Part shown: positions 8,340 to 16,699 of the stretch, piece by piece
Layout: each line of letters opens with the position of its first letter
Position numbering within the stretch: position 1 is the first letter of the stretch
DNA from: Bacteroidales bacterium 52_46
Lineage (GTDB): Bacteria; Bacteroidota; Bacteroidia; Bacteroidales; Muribaculaceae
Reading direction: 5' to 3'
Assembly: GCA_001915385.1 (NCBI GenBank)
Contig: MNQK01000003.1
Location: 3,969 to 67,968 of the forward strand
Length of the DNA: 64,000 bases
Translations under genes and position numbers: made by a program
Notes under the pieces: model-generated
Databases searched by the model: none
Told to the model about the DNA's origin: nothing
What the model saw: the letters and a program-made list of their open reading frames with translations, nothing else

Positions 8340-8446
8340 GTAGGGCTGCTCCCCAGAGCAGCCGATAGCAAAGACTGACTATCAGCTGTCAGGCGCCTGC
8401 TCCGGGGAGCAGCCCTACATCATGCAGTCGCCAGCATCAGTCTTGC
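8340..8446. repeat. Intergenic palindrome with a conserved flank
   Basis: Arms GTAGGGCTGCTCCCC (8340-8354) and its exact complement (8404-8418) surround a 49-nt loop. The right part 8409-8446 matches 25369-25406 at 33 of 38 positions, so it is a dispersed element. It lies between two genes on the same strand. Confidence 0.65.
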
Positions 8447-8491
8447 GACATCCTCAGTATAACGAATTTAATTTAATAACGAAACAGTCCG

Positions 8492-9388
8492 ATGCCCATA
8501 TTTCCCGCCCCTTTGTGCAAAGGCGATACGATTGCAATAGTGTCGCCCGCAAGTATTATCGACCCGACGCTTGTTGAGCGTGCGAGCGCTACGCTTAAAC
8601 TGCTGGGATATAATGTCAGGGTAATGCCCCATGCTTTGGGGGCGAACGGGTCATACTCCGGAAGTATAGAAGAAAGGCTTGAGGACATGACTGCGGCATT
8701 GCTCGACAATGAGGTGCGCGCGATATTGTGCAGCCGCGGAGGATACGGGTGCGTGCATCTGCTCGACCGACTCGCCGAGCTCGACCTCAACGCCGACCCG
8801 AAGTGGATTATCGGCTTCAGCGACGTGTCGGCACTGCATGCGCTTATGGCAAGCCGGGGAATTGTCAGCATACACGGCTCAATGGCAAAGGCACTTGCCC
8901 TCTATCCGCATAATTCGCCTTTCAACGTCATGCTGTTGGACATGCTCGCGGGAAAACGCCCGGCACTGGAATTTCCCGCCCACAAATACAACCGAAACGG
9001 CACTGCGACAGGAACACTGTCGGGAGGCAACCTCGCCGTTTTACAGGCATTGATCGATACACCGTACGACATATTCAGCGACAGAATACTTTTTATAGAG
9101 GATGTTGCCGAGCCTATATATAAAGTTGAGCGCATACTTTACCAACTTAGTCTCTCAGGACGCCTCAGCCGCCTTAAGGGATTGATAATAGGACGTTTTA
9201 CGCTTTATCAGGCAGATAAGAACTTCAATGACATATATGACATGATGGCACCATTGCTTGAAGGGCTGCATATACCGGTGGCCTTTGACGCTCCCATAGG
9301 ACATATCAGCGAAAATATGCCTGTGCTTCACGGTGCAACGGCAACTCTGGAGACATCGGGGGACTGTTCGCGGATAAGTTATCTCTAA
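8492..9388 (+). CDS. ldcA: LD-carboxypeptidase (peptidase S66)
   Basis: Muramoyltetrapeptide carboxypeptidase, which removes the terminal D-alanine from murein tetrapeptides during peptidoglycan recycling in the cytosol. At 298 aa it has the family length. The Ser-Glu-His triad can be placed: Ser110 in IIGFSDVSALH, Glu203 in FIEDVAEPIYKVER and His271 in PIGHISENMPVLHGA. The RGGYG motif is at 82-86. The N-terminus (LCKGDTIAIVSPAS) is the normal start of cytosolic members, so there is no signal peptide. No recycling partner genes are adjacent. Confidence 0.92.
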   Translation: MPIFPAPLCKGDTIAIVSPASIIDPTLVERASATLKLLGYNVRVMPHALGANGSYSGSIEERLEDMTAALLDNEVRAILCSRGGYGCVHLLDRLAELDLNADPKWIIGFSDVSALHALMASRGIVSIHGSMAKALALYPHNSPFNVMLLDMLAGKRPALEFPAHKYNRNGTATGTLSGGNLAVLQALIDTPYDIFSDRILFIEDVAEPIYKVERILYQLSLSGRLSRLKGLIIGRFTLYQADKNFNDIYDMMAPLLEGLHIPVAFDAPIGHISENMPVLHGATATLETSGDCSRISYL

Positions 9389-9398
9389 TGGAGAGGGT

Positions 9399-9535
9399 GT
9401 TGCAAAACTGCTAAATTTCGGCCAACAAAGTAGTGACGCACGGTCTGTGTGTCCGATAATGCACTGATAATCAACGCTTGCTTCCGGACGCACAGACCGT
9501 GCGTCCCTACAATTGGAAGTTGTGCAACATCCTCC
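9399..9535. repeat. Dispersed GGACGCACAGACC palindrome element, copy 2
   Basis: Arms 9430-9455 and 9485-9510 (26 nt, two mismatches) carry the same sequence as the arms at 31863-31888 / 31919-31944. The left flank 9399-9433 matches the reverse complement of 3412-3446 at 33 of 35 positions. Confidence 0.78.
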
Positions 9536-9606
9536 AGTTGCTTTAAGAGCTTGTGTAAAATATAATCTTTCCTGTTAATTTTTTTTTGACAAAAACAGTG
9601 ATAGTT

Positions 9607-9638
9607 GTTGGTCAATTGGTCGAAATTTTGTAATTTTG
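9607..9638 (+). promoter_or_regulatory. Probable promoter of the polysaccharide locus
   Basis: GTTG (9607-9610), a 20-nt spacer and TAATTTTG (9631-9638) resemble the Bacteroidota promoter. The first gene starts at 9976, so the transcript would have a leader of about 330 nt. No other element is seen in 9639-9975, which is AT-rich. Confidence 0.55.
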
Positions 9639-9975
9639 TCGCGAAACTGTTTTGCGGGAAGTCTGTACTTGCATTTAAATTTCGCCATATTTCTCTAAAA
9701 GACAAGACTTTGAGCACACGTTTGGTGAGATATTGGTGTAATTATTAGCTTAACCGAAAGCACTGTTGTTTAATCATCAGGCAATGGAGAGGCTTCCGCC
9801 CGCGCAATACAGAATAGACACATAGAATTAAAAATATTTTCAAGACAAGGGATAAAGAGAAATTATTTTTATTTATCGTTTTATGACAATTATCACAAAA
9901 TTATTATTCGGGTTAATATATTGAGAAGTTGTCATAGTTAAATTTTATCTGTTCGTAATAATTAAACCAATTGGT

Positions 9976-10794
9976 ATGTCATATTTAAAAAGTTTGTTAA
10001 TAGCGGCCGGTATCATTGCAAGCGTCACCTCCTGCCGTACTCCGAAAGATATAACTTATTTTCAGGGGCAGGAAAACGGACAATCAGTAGATGTGGTAGT
10101 CCCTAACTACATTACAGCACAACCTGATGACCGTCTGACAATAGCCGTACACGCCCGCGACGGGCAACTTGCCGAAATATTCAACCTGCCGATACAGGCC
10201 CGCCAGCAGGGAACAGTCGCGACCGGCAAAGGGTCGACTTCATCCCGTTCGGGCAGCAATCAGATTTCAGCATACACGGTGAACAGCTACGGGGACATTG
10301 AATTCCCCGAACTCGGCACGATACATATCGGCGGCCTCACCCGGCAGGAAATAGCCCAGAAAATCAAAGACGAGCTTGTAAACCGAAAACTTTTAAAAGA
10401 TCCGACAATAACCGTAGAGTTTATCGACCATTCGTTTACAGCGCTCGGAGCACTCGGTAATACGGGACGTATACTTTTTGACCGCGACAAGCTCAATCTT
10501 GTAGAAGCTATCGCTCTTGCCGGAGACCTTGAAATCAACGGCCAGCGTCAGAATGTCAAGGTCTACCGCATGGTCGACGGAAAGCAAAAGGCCTACACCG
10601 TGGACCTCACCGACCCCAACAGCGTATACTCATCACCTGTATACTACATCCAGCAGAATGATGTGATATATGTAGAGCCCAACAATTTGCAGAAACGCAA
10701 CACGACGCCGCTTGGCAATTCCACATTCACGCCTGCATTCTGGATTTCGTTGGCCTCATTCGCCATGACTGTGGCTCTATTATTTGTAAAATAA
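9976..10794 (+). CDS. Wza-like polysaccharide export lipoprotein
   Basis: An outer-membrane polysaccharide export protein of 272 aa. A lipoprotein signal ends at Cys20 (IIASVTSC), followed by the Poly_export domain (DVVVPNYITAQPDDRLTIAV, GDIEFPELGTIHIGGLTRQEI) and an SLBB-like segment (ALGALGNTGRILFDRDKLNLVEAIALAGDL). The C-terminal hydrophobic stretch (PAFWISLASFAMTVALLFV) is the helix that forms the outer-membrane exit pore in this family. It heads a three-gene locus with a Wzc-like kinase and a Wzy-like polymerase. Confidence 0.92.
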   Translation: MSYLKSLLIAAGIIASVTSCRTPKDITYFQGQENGQSVDVVVPNYITAQPDDRLTIAVHARDGQLAEIFNLPIQARQQGTVATGKGSTSSRSGSNQISAYTVNSYGDIEFPELGTIHIGGLTRQEIAQKIKDELVNRKLLKDPTITVEFIDHSFTALGALGNTGRILFDRDKLNLVEAIALAGDLEINGQRQNVKVYRMVDGKQKAYTVDLTDPNSVYSSPVYYIQQNDVIYVEPNNLQKRNTTPLGNSTFTPAFWISLASFAMTVALLFVK

Positions 10795-10879
10795 AACAGT
10801 AAGCGATACCGGGACTTAACATAATAAGTTCCGGTACAATCATATAATAACCATCAATTATTCACGCTATAAGTGTGCT

Positions 10880-13336
10880 ATGGAAAATAGTGAAGAACAG
10901 TTGCCTAAGGAGGGACAGTCAATAAGCATAAAAGAAGTTTTATGGCTTTGCGTATCCAAATGGTATTGGTTTGTAATCGCGCTTGCGATTACTTGCGGAT
11001 ATGCATATTATTATCTGGCCAAAACCCCGAAAGTATATTCCGCTACGGCAGCCATACTCGTAAAAGACGGCGCAGGAGCTTCTCCCGACGTATCGCAGGC
11101 ATTCGACGACATGCCCTTGCTCAGGACCAACGTCAACCTCAACAACGAGATGGTGGCGCTGAAATCGCCCATCATCATGGCCGAAGTGGCAAGAAAACTT
11201 GGCCTTGACGTCAATTATATCGTAAAAGATAAATTGAGCACACGGATTCTTTACGGCACGACACTTCCGGCATCAATAAAATTTCTTGACCTCGGTGACA
11301 ACGGAAGAGCACAGGTCAAAATGAAATATAGCAGTGACGGGACATTGGTACTCGGACCGTTTGCTGCCGCAGGCGAAGACATTGAAGAAGCCGATGACAG
11401 CGCCAATATTGAAATCAAGCTTGCAGATATTGCCTCCGACACCATTGATACGCCACTCGGCAAACTTATCGTTCTTCCTAACGAAAAATTCAACGCCGCA
11501 ACCGTTCCGTCGGATGTCGACATATTGGTCGACCGAATCGGATATGCCGCAGGAGCCAGCCGTTTGGGCGGACTTAAGACTGAGGTCCGCGACAATTATT
11601 CGTCAGTAATCCACATTTCGCTCGATGATACAAATACAGAGCGTGCAGTCGACGAGCTGCAGGCCGTGATAGATTGCTATAACGAGAACTGGATCAAGGA
11701 CAGGAACCAGATATCTGTAGCAACGTCTAACTTCATTGACGAACGTCTCGGCGTCATAGAATCCGAACTTGGAAATGTCGATTCACAGATTTCCGATTAT
11801 CAGGCGGAGCACCAGTTGCCAAGCTCGGGAGCAGCCTCCGAGGCATATTTCCAGCGTACGCTGACCGCACACGACGAATTAGGAGATTTATCGGTAAGAA
11901 TCAGCCTTGCCCGCACCATACGCGACCATTTGAGCAATGCAGCGAAAAATTTCCAGCCCCTCCCCTCTTCCTCAGCCCTCGGCAACGGGAATGTAGAGAG
12001 TCAGATTTTAGCATACAACGAAGAACTGGTACAACGAAACCTGATGGTACAGAATTCATCGGAAGACAACCCGTTGGTTCAGGACCGGGACTATCAGTTA
12101 AGCCTCGCCCGTCAGAATATCCTGTCGGCAGTCGACGGCTATATCGCTTCGCTCAATGCCGAAATCAATGCTACCCGTTCAAAACTTTCTTCAGCATCGT
12201 CACGGCTGCAAAGCAACCCGACACAGGCAAAGCATCTTCTCGACAAGGAGCGCCAGCAGAAAGTGAAAGAATCGCTCTATCTCTATCTGCTCCAGAAACG
12301 CGAGGAGAATGAGCTCTCGCAAGCATTTACCGCCTACAATACCAAAATCATGATGACACCTACAGTGTCAGGACTTGTAGGGCCCTACTCAAAGAAAATC
12401 ATGACAATGGCCATAGCAATCGGTCTGCTGGTGCCGGGCGGTCTTATTTTCCTGCTTGAAATGCTCAATTCAAAAGTACGCGGACGCCGCGACATCGAAA
12501 AACTTACAATACCGTTTGTGGGCGAAATACCTCAGAACGGCAAACCGCATTCTCGCACCGGTAAACTTCTGGGCAAGAAAAAAACCACCGACCGCACGGC
12601 CGACATAGTCGTAAAGAAAGGTTGCAACAATGTTATCAACGAGGCTTTCAGAGTAATACGCACCAATCTGGAATTCATGACACCGGGCGTCAATGAGGAC
12701 ACCAAGGTGATAATGGTGACGAGTGCGAATCCCGGCTCCGGAAAGACATTTATCTCTCTCAATCTTGCCACAGTATTGTCACTTAAAGGGAAACGCATAG
12801 CATTGGTCGACCTTGACCTGCGCAAAGGCTCCCTATCAGCAGCGGTAGGCGCAAAGAACCACGGCATGTCGAATTATCTTGCAGGCAATATGTCGCTTGA
12901 CGACATCGTAATCAAACAGGTAAACGGCTATGAAAATGTAGATGTTTATCCTGCCGGACCCATTCCACCGAACCCGGCGGAACTTCTGTACTCCGACAAG
13001 CTGAAATCGATGATAGAAATGCTCCGTAAAGAGTATGACTATGTTATAATCGACTGCCCGCCAGCCGAAGTCGTAGCTGACGCCAAGATTATAAACAAGA
13101 TGGTCGATGTCACACTCTTTGTGATACGCGCCGGACTCCTTGAGCGCAGTATGCTTGGAGAAGTACAACGCTTCTATAACGAGAACAGGTACAAGAATAT
13201 GGCCATCATACTCAACGGTACCCTCGACCCCACCGCCTCACGCATGAACCGCGCCAACCGCTTCGGTTACGGTTACGGATACTATGGCTATGGCTACGGT
13301 TATGGCTATGGTCAGGAACACAAGAAAGACAATTAA
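10880..13336 (+). CDS. Wzc-like chain-length regulator and BY-kinase
   Basis: An 818-aa fusion of a polysaccharide co-polymerase and a bacterial tyrosine kinase. It has an N-terminal membrane helix (about 27-46), a long periplasmic coiled region with the Wzz and GNVR domains, and a second helix (about 507-528). The cytoplasmic P-loop kinase follows: Walker A TSANPGSGKTF (about 614-624), Walker A' ALVDLDLRKG and Walker B VIIDCPPAEV. The tail (about 792-813) is a tyrosine-glycine cluster, the autophosphorylation site that controls export in this family. It follows the Wza-like gene by 85 bases. All key motifs are intact. Confidence 0.94.
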   Translation: MENSEEQLPKEGQSISIKEVLWLCVSKWYWFVIALAITCGYAYYYLAKTPKVYSATAAILVKDGAGASPDVSQAFDDMPLLRTNVNLNNEMVALKSPIIMAEVARKLGLDVNYIVKDKLSTRILYGTTLPASIKFLDLGDNGRAQVKMKYSSDGTLVLGPFAAAGEDIEEADDSANIEIKLADIASDTIDTPLGKLIVLPNEKFNAATVPSDVDILVDRIGYAAGASRLGGLKTEVRDNYSSVIHISLDDTNTERAVDELQAVIDCYNENWIKDRNQISVATSNFIDERLGVIESELGNVDSQISDYQAEHQLPSSGAASEAYFQRTLTAHDELGDLSVRISLARTIRDHLSNAAKNFQPLPSSSALGNGNVESQILAYNEELVQRNLMVQNSSEDNPLVQDRDYQLSLARQNILSAVDGYIASLNAEINATRSKLSSASSRLQSNPTQAKHLLDKERQQKVKESLYLYLLQKREENELSQAFTAYNTKIMMTPTVSGLVGPYSKKIMTMAIAIGLLVPGGLIFLLEMLNSKVRGRRDIEKLTIPFVGEIPQNGKPHSRTGKLLGKKKTTDRTADIVVKKGCNNVINEAFRVIRTNLEFMTPGVNEDTKVIMVTSANPGSGKTFISLNLATVLSLKGKRIALVDLDLRKGSLSAAVGAKNHGMSNYLAGNMSLDDIVIKQVNGYENVDVYPAGPIPPNPAELLYSDKLKSMIEMLRKEYDYVIIDCPPAEVVADAKIINKMVDVTLFVIRAGLLERSMLGEVQRFYNENRYKNMAIILNGTLDPTASRMNRANRFGYGYGYYGYGYGYGYGQEHKKDN

Positions 13337-13481
13337 TTTATCCCTTTCACAATAACTTCTACCTTTCTTATTAATAAGTATACCTCTCTCCCAATCTCCC
13401 GTACCGGCTTAATCATCACGCCGGCCACTTCACGGCCGGCATGATGGCAAAAGCAGATGGAGATAAAAACAAACTAAGACC

Positions 13482-14786
13482 ATGAATTTCTCAGAGTATC
13501 GAAAATGCCTGACCCGCAGGCAGGAAATACTGGCAAAAACACTCGCTTTTGTTTCGCTTATCGTTGTACTTATTGAAGCAGGACGCCTGTCGCCATATCT
13601 GAACATTTTCGGCGGAATAATATCCCCCACTATGTTCTTTCTATTTTTTTGCCTCATCCCGATAGTCTTACTTATAAATTCGCGCCGATTTACTGTAAAC
13701 TACATGCTGATGCTGTTCTGCATAGCGGGCGCGGCCTCATTGGTTTTCAACCATCCGGTCACCAACTACATGTCATCGCTGCGTTTTTTTCTTTTCTGCG
13801 GGATGCTTTGCCTGCTTTCGCCCCTTGTAGACAGTGCTCCTTTGCGTCAATTTAGGCAATATTTGTGGCAATATGCGATATATTTATGTCAATTATTGGT
13901 TATACTGTCAATTTTTGCTTATTTATGGACACTGGCCTTCACAGGCAAGGGCTCTCCTTTCATAATCATCGGCCACCCGATGCTGCTGAGCACACTGGCT
14001 GCGATTGTAAGCATCGTCATTACGTGGCGTTTACTGAACCGAGACAAGAACATAAATAAAAAGAATATCGATAAATATGTCATTGCCTTCAATATATTTT
14101 CTCTGGTTGCAGCCATTCTGCTTATGATATGGGGTGGAGCAAGAAGCGCTATCATCAGTTTCATATTGGCAGAAATATATCTTTTTGCAACACTTTTACA
14201 CCGTAGAAAAGGGATGCGCTGGCTGCCGGTAACGATTATCGCCACCCTCGCCGCCATAGTACTGATAGGTGGAGACACGACATACAGAGTCAAGAAGAAA
14301 TTTGAAATCGCCATCGAGCATGATTCGCTCATATTCTCGCGTCAACAGCTTTGGAAGTCACGTATCGATGAATTCAAGGACAGTCCCGTCATTGGCATAG
14401 GCTTCACAAATGCCACATATTATTCGACCTTATATGACAATAAAAAAATCATAGATTCATGCCCGGACCGGCGAGAGGAGCCGGGGTCATCATGGCTTTG
14501 CGTTCTGTCAAACACCGGCGTGATAGGGTTCGCCATACTTGCACTTTGGAATATAGGCCTGCTGCGCGTGATCCGCACACGCCGACGCAACGGCGACACT
14601 ACCGCAGCCAAATACGGTGCACTGCTTATATTTCTAATCGTTGAAGGTTTTTTTGAAGGCTGGATACTATACGCCGGCTCATTCATATTTCTCCTCTACT
14701 GGTTGCTGACTTCCAGAATAACGGACTACAAGTGGCTTTATCACAACAGCAATCAGTCTATCTGCGAAAAGAGCCTGGGAGTATAA
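13482..14786 (+). CDS. O-antigen polymerase/ligase-like membrane protein
   Basis: A 434-aa polytopic protein with about ten to twelve membrane spans and one large outside loop between about residues 265 and 335 (YRVKKKFEIAIEHDS to GSSWLCVL). This is the layout of Wzy polymerases and WaaL ligases. The loop contains SRQQLWKSRIDEFKDSPVIGIGF, which resembles the Wzy_C motif region. It lies downstream of the Wza and Wzc genes, so polymerisation of the exported glycan is the likely role. Sequence alone cannot separate polymerase from ligase. Confidence 0.82.
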   Translation: MNFSEYRKCLTRRQEILAKTLAFVSLIVVLIEAGRLSPYLNIFGGIISPTMFFLFFCLIPIVLLINSRRFTVNYMLMLFCIAGAASLVFNHPVTNYMSSLRFFLFCGMLCLLSPLVDSAPLRQFRQYLWQYAIYLCQLLVILSIFAYLWTLAFTGKGSPFIIIGHPMLLSTLAAIVSIVITWRLLNRDKNINKKNIDKYVIAFNIFSLVAAILLMIWGGARSAIISFILAEIYLFATLLHRRKGMRWLPVTIIATLAAIVLIGGDTTYRVKKKFEIAIEHDSLIFSRQQLWKSRIDEFKDSPVIGIGFTNATYYSTLYDNKKIIDSCPDRREEPGSSWLCVLSNTGVIGFAILALWNIGLLRVIRTRRRNGDTTAAKYGALLIFLIVEGFFEGWILYAGSFIFLLYWLLTSRITDYKWLYHNSNQSICEKSLGV

Positions 14787-14815
14787 AGGGGAGGCCCGAT
14801 GCCGTTTACATAGGT

Positions 14816-15083
14816 GTCAATATCGGCGGGTGTCCGACAGGATACCGATTTATCAGTAACCGGGCACACCTCCGCTATGCTTCGGTGTGCCCGGTAGGCC
14901 GATACATGGTGGTGGCGCCCGAAGGCCGCCGATTACATCACATCTGTCTCGGTGGCAGACGGGGAGTCATAATTAAATCGGCGACCTTCGGGCGCCGCTG
15001 AAGTCGCCGCATATTTCCCGGGCACATCTCCGCCATGCTCCGATGTACCCGATTACTACTAAATCGGCGACCTGACGGGCGCC
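14816..15083. repeat. Compound palindromic repeat between convergent genes
   Basis: Several nested units occur here. GTCAATATCGGCGGG at 14816 matches the reverse complement of 25330-25344. A 12-bp stem with a 13-nt loop lies at 14859-14870 / 14884-14895. There are 21-nt arms with one mismatch at 14914-14934 and 14976-14996. A near copy of the last arm recurs at 15061-15083. No coding region is credible in 14787-15127. Terminator function for both flanking genes is inferred. Confidence 0.65.
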
Positions 15084-15127
15084 TTTATACTCTTTATACT
15101 TAGGTATACTGCACTGAGTGGGGCTTC

Positions 15128-16618
15128 CTACAGCTTGTAGGAAAGCATGAGGCGGAGTGCGTAGGTGGAAGAATGCACCGAAGGGTGGTAATGGTAGTGT
15201 GTAGAACGCAGATAATGGGAAAAGTGGACCGTGGCATAAAGACGGTGCCATAATTTTATATTGGCACGCGCGGAGAATACCCCGAACGATGCCACCGACC
15301 TGTCTCCCTGCGCGTCGAGAGTATGCGGATTGACCATCGACCAGTCGATATTCTCCGGATAACCGTCCCAGGTAAAAAGGCGGTAATATTCGTAAGATGC
15401 GGCTAATGAAAGGAATTCCCGTTTGAATACCATATTCGCTCCACCTTTCAGTGAGAAGCCTGACGCAAGATTATAGTTTCGGTTGTCCACATTATAATAG
15501 TCGGAAAGTATGGCGCCGAGACCAATGCCATTGGCATGCAGGTATGCATCAAATGCAAAGAAGCCGCGCTGTATATCACGGAACATCAGTCCGGCACCGA
15601 CACTTGCAGGCACTCCAAGCTTATAGGGTACCTTGGCCGACACATCGGAAATGGTATCACTGTCATAGTAGTCAAAATGCTGATACATGCCTATACTCAT
15701 CGAGGTGGAATATTTGTCAAGCAATTCCTTTGAGATAAGTCGTCCGGTTATATTCAGCTGCCCGAGCACAGGCTGTGATTTCTGCATATTGAGTTCGGCA
15801 TTGAATGCGAAATAATCATACGGCAGCGGCGTAGAGGCAACCTCAAACCTGTCGCCATATTCAAGATTGAACTGAAATACGCCTCCGGCTCCTTCATCAA
15901 ACAGTTCGTCCTCCAATTCAATAGTGCGCAGACCGGCCGAAAATTCTATCGCAACGTTAGGAATGCCGAACTGTCGCCCCGTAGTAGGGCGATGTCGCCA
16001 TGCATCGCCGTTGATGATACGCGTAAGCCCGCGTGTGGGGGTAATAAGAAATGCGGCCGCCTCACGTCCGAAGCGCTCCCAGCCTGTCGAATTATCCTTC
16101 AGGACAATATCCGAAGCGCGATAAGTAAGTTCACCCAATGCCATGCCACCTACAGGAGTGGCAATTATATCGTTGGCCGAGGGATATTCATTCTCCATGA
16201 AGAATTCCCACATTGCCGAACCGCCGAGGGCAAACAACCCCGATTGCCAGAAATTATAACCGTTGGAACGCGCGGAGTTGAAATACAGATTGCCGTGATA
16301 AGGATGCAGGAACATATTGGTGCCCATCTGGTCGTTGTCCCACACAAAACCGCGCTTGAAATTGCGCTTGATGGTATGGGCATTGATATATGCGTATTCC
16401 GCTTTCTGTATATACCTGTCAATTGCCCATATACCGAGATTGAGGCCGACAACTTCACCGGCAGCTGTCCATGGATTCTTTTTACCGTAATAGGTCAAAT
16501 CAATGGAGTCAGGCAATACTTCAGGCCTTACCCTCAGGCGTATGGGACGCTGCGCTACCGCAATGTGCGCTGTAAAAGTGACAGCAAGTGTGATGAAAAG
16601 AAACTTAATATAATTCAT
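15128..16618 (-). CDS. DUF3943 outer-membrane-type protein
   Basis: A 496-aa exported protein of the DUF3943 family. The signal peptide is MNYIKFLFITLAVTFTAHIAVAQ. The N-terminal conserved part contains KNPWTAAGEVVGLNLGIWAIDRY, the DNDQMGTNMFLHPYHGNLYFN segment and the GGMALGELTYRASD motif. The rest alternates hydrophobic and polar residues and ends in an aromatic strand (SSTYALRLMLSYKL), as expected of an outer-membrane beta-barrel. The molecular function of the family is unknown. It is isolated from its neighbours by repeats. Confidence 0.85.
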   Translation of the reverse strand: MNYIKFLFITLAVTFTAHIAVAQRPIRLRVRPEVLPDSIDLTYYGKKNPWTAAGEVVGLNLGIWAIDRYIQKAEYAYINAHTIKRNFKRGFVWDNDQMGTNMFLHPYHGNLYFNSARSNGYNFWQSGLFALGGSAMWEFFMENEYPSANDIIATPVGGMALGELTYRASDIVLKDNSTGWERFGREAAAFLITPTRGLTRIINGDAWRHRPTTGRQFGIPNVAIEFSAGLRTIELEDELFDEGAGGVFQFNLEYGDRFEVASTPLPYDYFAFNAELNMQKSQPVLGQLNITGRLISKELLDKYSTSMSIGMYQHFDYYDSDTISDVSAKVPYKLGVPASVGAGLMFRDIQRGFFAFDAYLHANGIGLGAILSDYYNVDNRNYNLASGFSLKGGANMVFKREFLSLAASYEYYRLFTWDGYPENIDWSMVNPHTLDAQGDRSVASFGVFSARANIKLWHRLYATVHFSHYLRSTHYHYHPSVHSSTYALRLMLSYKL

Positions 16619-16699
16619 AATTCATAATGCATAATACATAATTCTAATGCATAATTCGGAATTGACATGCACGGAGCGTATAGAGGGAACTGCCGACAG

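Noticed and set aside
16619..16680. Short CATAATTC/CATAATGC repeats upstream of the DUF3943 gene
   Set aside because: A few AT-rich 8-mers only; too short to call a repeat array.
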